From Candidatus Thorarchaeota archaeon (GTDB lineage Archaea > Asgardarchaeota > Thorarchaeia > Thorarchaeales > Thorarchaeaceae), in the NCBI GenBank assembly GCA_029855925.1, contig JAGSHP010000354.1, positions 1 through 5,232 of the forward strand: 5,232 bases of DNA, written 5' to 3'. This document shows positions 1 to 4,655 of this stretch, piece after piece. The notes under the pieces are model-generated. The model did not search any database, was not told the DNA's origin, and saw only the letters and a list, made by a program, of their open reading frames with translations. Within the stretch, counting starts at the first letter, position 1, and every line of letters starts with the position of its first letter. Position numbers and translations under genes: made by a program.

Positions 1-538
1 CCCTGACAGCTGGAATGAACCATTTGCATACGAGTCTTTTCTAGGCGAGATTAAGACTGCACTTGTATTACTGGACTGGATATCAGAACGAAGCGAACGT
101 GAAATAACCGAAAGATTTGGCATTGGTATGGGCGATGTTCACCGTTTTACGCAATCCGCCGAATGGCTGGCATATTCAGCCTCAGAGATAGCCCGTGTCT
201 GTGGTGTCAACCGGTACTTCGACTCTCTCAAAGAACTACAATTGCGTTTGAAGTACGGAGTAAGACCCGAACTCATAGAGCTGGTGAGCCTGAAGGGTAT
301 TGGCAGGGTACGAGGGCGAATGTTATACCAACATGGCTTCAAAACAACTAGCGATCTGTACTCTGGCAAGTTTGAGGAAATTGCCCGCGTTCCAACAATT
401 GGTAGTACAATTGCAACTGCAATTAAGGAGCAGTTAGGCGTTCCTGTTGCTATTAGTTCTGTTTCACCTGATGACACCCTAATGGGTGATGAACTACCAC
501 TTCAGACCTCTTTAGACGACTTTGAATTCGAAGAATAG
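1..538 (+). CDS. hel308: Hel308 DNA helicase, C-terminal part (5' end outside window)
   Basis: This is the last 178 residues of a Hel308-type superfamily 2 DNA helicase. The family unwinds 3'-tailed and forked DNA at stalled replication forks. The frame is open from the window edge (first full codon at 2), so the ATG at 128 is internal and the RecA-like motor domains lie upstream. The residues around bases 90-200 (LDWISERSEREITERFGIG, then AEWLAYSASEIARV) match the end of the ratchet domain, domain IV. Bases 260-440 encode the helix-hairpin-helix domain V, with a KGIGRVRGR hairpin at 293-319 and a second hairpin-like segment (RVPTIGSTIATAI) from about 386. Family members carry an Arg-rich RAR-type motif here; this one reads RVRGR. 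A low-complexity acidic tail follows, ending in a PCNA-interaction-like motif at 503-529. The TAG stop touches the stop of the convergent deacetylase gene with no gap. Family assignment is firm; the PCNA link is inference. Confidence 0.9.
   Translation, partial: PDSWNEPFAYESFLGEIKTALVLLDWISERSEREITERFGIGMGDVHRFTQSAEWLAYSASEIARVCGVNRYFDSLKELQLRLKYGVRPELIELVSLKGIGRVRGRMLYQHGFKTTSDLYSGKFEEIARVPTIGSTIATAIKEQLGVPVAISSVSPDDTLMGDELPLQTSLDDFEFEE
503..529 (+). other. PIP-box-like motif at the Hel308 C-terminus
   Basis: The encoded residues QTSLDDFEF lie two residues before the Hel308 stop. They fit the start of the PCNA-interacting pattern Q-x-x-(hydrophobic)-x-x-F, with Q, L and F correctly spaced. 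The usual second aromatic is displaced by one (E then F). Extreme C-terminal position in a disordered acidic tail is typical of archaeal PIP boxes. Pyrococcus Hjm/Hel308 has been reported to interact with PCNA, from memory of the literature. Binding here is predicted, not shown. Confidence 0.5.
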
Positions 539-1591
539 TTAGAACCAAGATGGAGCTATTTCCTTCTTTAGTTCATCAATGGTTGCCTTTGTGTGAGAAA
601 TACAGGTATCGCTCTCATGTTGAAACTCTTCAGGAGGGGATGAACTTGCACCAGCCAAGGCCTCCAATGTGAGCCTTGTACCAATCGAAACAACCTCAAT
701 GTCATAACCTCCCTCCAAGAAGTAAGTGATGCGCCCCTTTGAGTATCGCTTTGCAATTTTGATGAGTCTTCTATTCATCATATCTATGTCGTCTAGAGTG
801 AGCCCAAGCATTGTAAGTGGGTCTCTATGATGGCAATCGTATCCCGCAGAAACCAGCACAAACTCGGGCTTATATTCCTCTGCAATTGGTTCTATGATCT
901 CACTAAACGCAAGGTCATATGACCTCCTACCCGCACCGGGATACATCGGAACATTCACTGTGTAGCCTCTCCCAGCTCCCTTGCCGATTTCTTGGACAAA
1001 TCCGCTGCCCGGAAATAATGTCCTCCCGTCTTGGTGAAGCCCAATATACAATACCCTATCTGTGTCATAGAACGTGTTTTGTGTCCCATTACCATGATGG
1101 GCATCGTAGTCAACAACCAAGACCCTCTCCAATTCTCCTCTGGTGATGAGATGATTGGCAGCCACTGCAATATTATTGATAAAACAAAATCCAAAGGCCC
1201 TATCATACTCGGCATGATGCCCCGGCGGTCGACAGAGCACAAATGCATTATCACTCACCCCCTCCAGAATTCGATTGACAGCCAATACTCCTCCTCCTGC
1301 TGCATGCAATGCTGCAGTATATGTAAACCCGTTTACAGCAGTGTCTAGTGTATAGTATCCTCCCCCTCGTTCGGACTTTTCCTGAATCGACTTGATATAT
1401 GCTCGGTCGTGCAGTTCGTAGATTTCTTCTAGGCCCGCTGGCTCTGCCTGAATGACCTGTACTCCCTCGGTCAGTAGTCCACTCTCTCTTATCTCCTTCA
1501 TAGTATGAATCAATCTTTCAGGACTCTCCGGATGCCCGGGGGACATCTCATGTCTGACAAAACTATCATGATAAACCAAATCAGTTCTCAT
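539..1591 (-). CDS. Histone deacetylase family protein (class II-like, zinc-dependent)
   Basis: This 350-residue protein has the full arginase-deacetylase fold signature of the HDAC/AcuC/acetylpolyamine amidohydrolase superfamily, which hydrolyses N-acetyl groups using zinc. Visible motifs are HPESPERL at 20-27, the catalytic His pair H125-H126 in RPPGHHAE, zinc ligands D163 and H165 in DYDAHHGNGTQ, the third ligand D252 in SAGYDCHHRDP, and the transition-state tyrosine Y296 in EGGYD. All catalytic residues are present, so it should be active. The pattern is closest to class II and bacterial HDAC-like enzymes. The substrate (histone tail, Alba-like protein, polyamine or other) cannot be told from sequence. 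An in-frame ATG at 1615 would add eight residues. I prefer the ATG at 1591 because MRTDLVYHD matches the usual family N-terminus and GGTGGTG lies just upstream. It is divergent from the tRNA gene and ends flush against hel308. Confidence 0.9.
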   Translation of the reverse strand: MRTDLVYHDSFVRHEMSPGHPESPERLIHTMKEIRESGLLTEGVQVIQAEPAGLEEIYELHDRAYIKSIQEKSERGGGYYTLDTAVNGFTYTAALHAAGGGVLAVNRILEGVSDNAFVLCRPPGHHAEYDRAFGFCFINNIAVAANHLITRGELERVLVVDYDAHHGNGTQNTFYDTDRVLYIGLHQDGRTLFPGSGFVQEIGKGAGRGYTVNVPMYPGAGRRSYDLAFSEIIEPIAEEYKPEFVLVSAGYDCHHRDPLTMLGLTLDDIDMMNRRLIKIAKRYSKGRITYFLEGGYDIEVVSIGTRLTLEALAGASSSPPEEFQHESDTCISHTKATIDELKKEIAPSWF

Positions 1592-1653
1592 GGCACACCA
1601 CCGAACCAATCTCATCCAAGTCTATTGAGGATTGTGACTGAGCAAAACGACAA

Positions 1654-1665
1654 GCTTTATCTTTA
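1654..1665 (+). promoter_or_regulatory. TATA-like box A upstream of tRNA-Pro
   Basis: The stretch GCTTTATCTTTA, preceded by purine-rich AAAACGACAA as a possible BRE, is centred about 30 bp before the tRNA 5' end. That is the expected spacing for an archaeal TBP/TFB promoter that starts at or just before the mature 5' end. It sits in the 74-98 bp divergent gap shared with the deacetylase gene, so it may also affect that gene. Assigned by position and composition only. Confidence 0.5.
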
Positions 1666-1689
1666 GTATGCCTTTCGTTCTTGTTGCAA

Positions 1690-1797
1690 GGGTCGGTAGT
1701 CTAGCTTGGTATGATTCTTGCTTGGGGTACTCCCAACTCACTGGTTGGGAATCCAAGCTGCAAGAGATCGGGAGTTCAAGTCTCCCCCGGCCCACCA
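1690..1797 (+). tRNA. tRNA-Pro(GGG): tRNA-Pro(GGG), intron-containing, CCA encoded
   Basis: A complete cloverleaf can be folded by hand. The acceptor stem is GGGTCGG (1690-1696) with CCGGCCC (1787-1793), seven pairs including one G-U. T8 and A9 follow. The D-arm is at 1699-1715 with a GG at 1708-1709, a G10-U25 wobble and a U13-U22 mismatch. The anticodon stem is CTTGC (1717-1721) with GCAAG (1760-1764). The variable loop has five bases (1765-1769). The T-arm is GGGAG-TTCAAGT-CTCCC (1770-1786). A73 and a genomically encoded CCA end it at 1797. After removal of the 31-nt intron the anticodon loop reads TTGGGGT, with anticodon GGG at 1724-1726 and G37, as expected for proline. The mature length is 77 nt. 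No T-run terminator follows. Confidence 0.95.
1728..1758 (+). other. tRNA intron at 37/38 with canonical bulge-helix-bulge
   Basis: The splice junctions form an exact hBHBh' motif, the substrate of archaeal tRNA splicing endonuclease. The outer helix is the anticodon stem. The central 4-bp helix is TTGG (1722-1725) with CCAA (1753-1756). The 5' bulge is G1726-G1727/T1728, cut after 1727. The 3' bulge is G1757-C1758/T1759, cut after 1758. The inner helix has TCCCAAC (1731-1737) paired with GTTGGGA (1744-1750), closed by a six-base loop, plus an A1729-T1752 pair beyond a C-A mismatch. The excised intron is 31 nt. Confidence 0.93.
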
Positions 1798-1869
1798 TAC
1801 CTATGTCCGCTTGTCTGTCACAAGTCCCACAGTGAATTTTCGAGATTGGAAGAACACCAGTTTCACACA

Positions 1870-2436
1870 CTAGGTGTTGTCGGGAACTTGCCAAAGTGTT
1901 TCGTAGATTGGCCCCTTTTGAGTGAGTGTGCTCTTCTTCATCCTAAATTCCGTCACGACCATTGTTCCTATAGACTCGTCCTCTAATGACTCAAGATTTG
2001 ATATCACCTGCTCTCGATCATACACAGACCTCACCCTAGCAATTGTAGCATGGGCCCTGAACTTCTTGTCAGGTGGATACGAAAGCATTCCGAGGGCATC
2101 GTCAATTCTATTCTTGAGGTCAATCATCAGGTCTTCATTTTCAGTCACACCAACCCAGATGACCCTAGGCCTCCGGATACTCGGGAATGCTCCGACTCCG
2201 GCCAGCCTAATGGTGAAGGGCGAAACATCAACTGCAGTGAGACGCTCTCTTATGCGCTCAATCCTGTCAATGGGCGTATCTCCTAGGAATCTAAGTGTGA
2301 AATGGATGTTTTCAGGTTCGACTATTTTCAGCTTTGCAGCCCGCCTATCAAGACGCTGCTGAACATGAGCAATTCTAGTGATAAGCGCAGAATCATCGAT
2401 ATCGATGCTAAGAAAGGCCCGTACAGCTTTCTCCAT
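1870..2436 (-). CDS. thpR: RNA 2',3'-cyclic phosphodiesterase (ThpR / LigT, 2'-5' RNA ligase family)
   Basis: This 188-residue protein belongs to the 2H phosphoesterase family. These enzymes open 2',3'-cyclic phosphate ends of RNA to 2'-phosphate and can join tRNA halves through a 2'-5' bond in vitro. The two signature H-x-T motifs are present: HFTL at residues 45-48, followed by RFLGD, and HATI at 129-132, followed by ARVR. The N-terminus (AVRAFLSIDID) and length match the family. A TTG at 2466 would add ten poorly conserved residues. The ATG at 2436 is preferred because GTGAT lies four bases upstream and the protein then begins just before the first conserved strand. The gene runs toward the intron-containing tRNA-Pro gene and is divergent from the AAA operon. 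Archaeal thpR often lies next to the CCA-adding enzyme gene, but not within this window. Confidence 0.92.
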   Translation of the reverse strand: MEKAVRAFLSIDIDDSALITRIAHVQQRLDRRAAKLKIVEPENIHFTLRFLGDTPIDRIERIRERLTAVDVSPFTIRLAGVGAFPSIRRPRVIWVGVTENEDLMIDLKNRIDDALGMLSYPPDKKFRAHATIARVRSVYDREQVISNLESLEDESIGTMVVTEFRMKKSTLTQKGPIYETLWQVPDNT

Positions 2437-2485
2437 CTCAATCACATCATCATTGTTTGTTACCAATCAGGTAATGCGCAACGTC

Positions 2486-2494
2486 TTACTTAAG
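2486..2494 (-). promoter_or_regulatory. Possible TATA-like element for thpR
   Basis: On the minus strand this reads CTTAAGTAA, about 50 bp before the chosen thpR ATG. A start 25 bp downstream would fall near 2465. That leaves a leader of about 28 bases and puts the alternative TTG at 2466 at or outside the transcript start. Position and composition are the only support. Confidence 0.25.
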
Positions 2495-2510
2495 GAGCAC
2501 CGAAAGATAG

Positions 2511-2518
2511 TCTTAAAG
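2511..2518 (+). promoter_or_regulatory. Possible TATA-like element for the AAA-UPF0200-UPF0201 operon
   Basis: TCTTAAAG, preceded by purine-rich CGAAAGATAG as a possible BRE, lies about 42 bp before the AAA start codon. A start 25 bp downstream would be near 2540, giving a short leader that still includes the GGTGA ribosome binding site. It shares the 120-bp divergent gap with the thpR promoter. Tentative. Confidence 0.35.
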
Positions 2519-2542
2519 CATAATCCCCCAAAGATGTGTCTT

Positions 2543-2547
2543 GGTGA
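2543..2547 (+). promoter_or_regulatory. Ribosome binding site GGTGA that fixes the TTG start of the AAA gene
   Basis: GGTGA matches the anti-Shine-Dalgarno of archaeal 16S rRNA and ends nine bases before the TTG at 2557. An in-frame TGA at 2545-2547 lies within it, so the reading frame cannot start further upstream, and TTG is the first usable codon. An out-of-frame ATG at 2549 is followed at once by TAA, and it is too close to the site to be a normal start. Confidence 0.65.
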
Positions 2548-2556
2548 CATGTAACA

Positions 2557-3684
2557 TTGGCCCGCAGGAAAGAATCTGGGATAGATGTTCCAACATCCAC
2601 CCGCGACTCAGCAAAGAAAACGAGCAGACGCCGGCACTCCGAGGTTCTGAGTGCTGAAAGGGTTGTACTGGAACCAATTGGATATCCATTTAGAATGCGG
2701 GGCGATCCCAAGCCGGTTGGACTGGAAGTAGATAACCCTGAGCTATTTGCGGACTATGCTCGGGAACAGTGGATGGGTGGCGTCATCTCTTTGGGAATGT
2801 ATCTATTTGACAGATACGTCATGCCAGATTTTGCTTTTCGAGTTGTTGAGGTCACTCCTGACAACGCTGTCATGACACGTACGACAAGAGTCGAACTCAA
2901 AACTCAAGTTACTGTTGATACGACACCCCAATTACGATATTCAATGAAGGACATCATCGGCCATGAACAAGTTAAGCGAAAGTGCCGTCTAGTCTTGAAA
3001 TATCTGCAAGAGCCCGCGAGGTTTGGGGAATGGGCTCCACGTGCGATTCTATTTCATGGGCCCCCAGGTACAGGCAAGACTATGACTGCTCGTGCCTTAG
3101 CGCAAGAGGCCAACGCCAACATATTCCTAGTCAAGGCGTCGGATCTTATTGGGGTTCATGTAGGCGACGGCGGTCGTAGAATCTCCGCCCTCTTCGAAAG
3201 TGCTCGGTCGTCGGCTCCAAGCATTGTCTTTGTGGACGAACTCGATGCCATTGGGCTCGCTCGCTCATTTCAATCAATAAGAGGTGATGTTTCAGAGGTA
3301 GTCACAGCACTACTTGGAGAGCTTGATAGTACAGACGAAACGTCCGGAGTTGTTGTGATTGGGGCCACCAACGCATTGCCATTGTTAGACGACGCCCTGC
3401 GCAGTAGATTTGATGCAGTCTTCGAGTTCAAGCTACCCACTGAGAATGAGCGACTGGCTTTGCTTCAGCAATACGCATCTAGACTACCCCTCCCTCTTAA
3501 TGCTGACCTATATCAATTGGCCCGGAGAACTGATGGGCTATCTGGCCGTGACATCCGTGACAGATTATTGAAGGAAGCACTTCACATAGCAATGTTGTCT
3601 GACATGAATGAGATTCCATCATCGATAATTGATCAAGTTCTTGAGAGCATCAAGACAAAATCCACACCAGATTACATGGTCTAG
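2557..3684 (+). CDS. AAA+ ATPase, MJ1494-like archaeal family (Cdc48/26S-subunit related, single ATPase domain)
   Basis: This 375-residue protein has one AAA module behind an N-terminal domain. Residues 1-35 are basic and Ser/Thr-rich. Residues 36-125 form a beta-rich domain of the kind found before AAA modules in Cdc48/AMA-type proteins, probably a substrate-recruiting domain. The ATPase core has Walker A GPPGTGKT at 168-175, Walker B IVFVDELD with D227-E228, sensor 1 in GATN (T271-N272), the second region of homology DDALRSRFD at 278-286 with R282 and R284 as arginine-finger candidates, and sensor 2 region LSGRDIRDRLL at 328-338. It should form a ring that unfolds or remodels proteins. Two points differ from proteasomal ATPases. 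The pore-loop site reads VHVGDG (H201 where an aromatic is usual), and the arginine-finger loop is one residue short. I see no N-terminal coiled coil like that of PAN and no C-terminal HbYX motif (the end is PDYMV), so direct proteasome docking is unlikely. It is the first gene of an operon with UPF0200 and UPF0201. Its cellular target is unknown. Confidence 0.85.
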   Translation: MARRKESGIDVPTSTRDSAKKTSRRRHSEVLSAERVVLEPIGYPFRMRGDPKPVGLEVDNPELFADYAREQWMGGVISLGMYLFDRYVMPDFAFRVVEVTPDNAVMTRTTRVELKTQVTVDTTPQLRYSMKDIIGHEQVKRKCRLVLKYLQEPARFGEWAPRAILFHGPPGTGKTMTARALAQEANANIFLVKASDLIGVHVGDGGRRISALFESARSSAPSIVFVDELDAIGLARSFQSIRGDVSEVVTALLGELDSTDETSGVVVIGATNALPLLDDALRSRFDAVFEFKLPTENERLALLQQYASRLPLPLNADLYQLARRTDGLSGRDIRDRLLKEALHIAMLSDMNEIPSSIIDQVLESIKTKSTPDYMV

Positions 3685-3689
3685 ACTCC

Positions 3690-3696
3690 GAGGGAT
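3690..3696 (+). promoter_or_regulatory. Ribosome binding site of the UPF0200 gene
   Basis: GAGGGAT lies six bases (from the end of GAGGG) before the TTG at 3701, in the short gap after the AAA stop codon. It supports TTG as the start. An ATG at 3629 in the same frame lies inside the AAA gene and would add 24 residues unlike the family. Confidence 0.5.
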
Positions 3697-3700
3697 TTGT

Positions 3701-4255
3701 TTGAGGTTCATAATAATTACAGGAATGCCGGGGGCTGGAAAGAGCGAGGTCGCTCGTATTCTAAGAAAGGAGTTCAATATTTCCACAATTGTGATGGGCG
3801 ATGTGATCCGCGCAGAAGTTCGCTCTAGAGGGCTCGATCCCACACCACAAAACACGCGCAAAATAATGTTAGAATTGCGAGAACTCGATGGACTTGGTGC
3901 TATTGCGAAGAAATGCCTTCCACAAATCAAGTCGCTAGAAACCAATCTCGTGGTCATTGAAGGCTGCAGAAGCCTTGCAGAAGTTGATGTCTTCAGGGCG
4001 TACCCAGCTGATGTGACGATTGTCTGTGTGCACTCTTCCCCCTCTACCAGATTTATGCGGTTGCAGGAACGCGGGCGAAAAGATGCGCCCCCTGACTTTG
4101 AAACATTTCGAGAACGTGACCTTCGGGAGATATCCGTTGGTCTTGGTGGAGTAATTGCGCTGTCTGATGTTATGATTGTCAATGAAACCTCACTTGAAAC
4201 ACTGCAGGATGAAGTTCGTTCTGTGGCTCGGAGGTTGGTCCAATTTGAACATTGA
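3701..4255 (+). CDS. UPF0200 family P-loop protein (adenylate/dephospho-CoA kinase-like)
   Basis: This 184-residue P-loop NTPase has a nucleotide-kinase fold. The Walker A motif GMPGAGKS is at residues 8-15, directly after the first strand (MRFIIIT), which fixes the start at the TTG. MGD at 32-34 and the VIEGCRS segment at 85-91 correspond to the substrate-side motifs of the family. A lid-like region (RLQERGRKDAPPDFETFRERD, about 120-140) is rich in arginine. SDVMIVNE at 155-162 is the usual C-terminal strand. The family is archaeal, and I recall a natural fusion with UPF0201 in Archaeoglobus (AF_1395). The substrate is not established, and a small-molecule kinase role is inferred from the fold. 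The gene begins 16 bases after the AAA stop and overlaps the next gene by 11 bases, so the three genes are almost certainly co-transcribed. Confidence 0.88.
   Translation: MRFIIITGMPGAGKSEVARILRKEFNISTIVMGDVIRAEVRSRGLDPTPQNTRKIMLELRELDGLGAIAKKCLPQIKSLETNLVVIEGCRSLAEVDVFRAYPADVTIVCVHSSPSTRFMRLQERGRKDAPPDFETFRERDLREISVGLGGVIALSDVMIVNETSLETLQDEVRSVARRLVQFEH
4231..4235 (+). promoter_or_regulatory. Ribosome binding site of the UPF0201 gene
   Basis: GAGGT lies inside the end of the UPF0200 gene, nine bases before the TTG at 4245. It favours that start over the ATG at 4176, which would give an N-terminal extension read from UPF0200 sequence in a shifted frame. Confidence 0.45.
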
Positions 4256-4655
4256 AATTAGATGTATCGTGAGTCCGACTGAGGACCAGAACCTTGTCCA
4301 CAAGGCAATCTCGAACCTATTTCCGATGCTGCCCATCACCTCAGCCAATGATGAGATATTTGCACGGACGGATGACCAACTGGTACTTGACTGGTTGCGC
4401 GCTCGGATCTTCGAGCAACGAATTATTGATGTTGTACGTACACGTCTGCTGGCAAACCTCTCTGGACTATCAACCATTCTACAATTAGACAAACAATTTG
4501 CATTAACGAACAAGGTGCGCGTGATAGACGATGATGAAGAGCCGCCTCTTGGAGCAATACGTCTCCGCCTCTCTTTTACAGATGAATTCGAGTTTCACCA
4601 GTTTCTACACTGGTTTACGCCTCCAACCGTAGATGGGCGTGTTGTCTCTCAGTAA
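4245..4655 (+). CDS. UPF0201 family protein (predicted RNA-binding, exosome-associated)
   Basis: This 136-residue protein matches the archaeal UPF0201/COG1325 family, predicted from comparative genomics to bind RNA and to be linked to the archaeal exosome. Typical features are the N-terminal strand and turn ending in SPTED (residues 10-14), the LSTILQLDKQFAL segment at 75-87, the PLGAIRLRLSF strand at 101-111 and the C-terminal FLHWFTPPTVDGRVV region. The family has an alpha/beta fold with no catalytic motif. Length is normal if it starts at TTG 4245, giving an 11-base overlap with UPF0200 that suggests coupled translation. It is the last gene of the operon, and its stop overlaps the 3' end of the convergent methyltransferase gene. 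Family membership is recognised from motifs; the RNA role is prediction. Confidence 0.87.
   Translation: MNIEIRCIVSPTEDQNLVHKAISNLFPMLPITSANDEIFARTDDQLVLDWLRARIFEQRIIDVVRTRLLANLSGLSTILQLDKQFALTNKVRVIDDDEEPPLGAIRLRLSFTDEFEFHQFLHWFTPPTVDGRVVSQ

Noticed and set aside
139..477. 112-codon minus-strand open frame
   Set aside because: Antisense to the Hel308 helix-hairpin-helix region, with no motif of its own.
128..538. Separate 136-residue small protein starting at ATG 128
   Set aside because: The frame is open to the left edge, and the upstream residues continue the Hel308 ratchet domain, so the ATG is internal.
1798..1869. Terminator or small RNA between tRNA-Pro and thpR
   Set aside because: Only a weak TCAC/GTGA inverted repeat and a four-T run are present; no stable hairpin or T-tract was found.
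1622..1894. 90-codon minus-strand open frame over the tRNA
   Set aside because: It is antisense to the whole tRNA-Pro gene and runs into thpR; its protein has no recognisable motif and its composition follows the tRNA stems.
1922..2362. 146-codon plus-strand open frame
   Set aside because: Shadow of thpR on the opposite strand; the minus-strand frame carries both H-x-T motifs.
3619..4182. 187-codon minus-strand open frame
   Set aside because: It is fully antisense to the end of the AAA gene and most of the UPF0200 gene, whose motifs are unmistakable; the antisense protein is Ser/Arg/Ile-rich and resembles no family.
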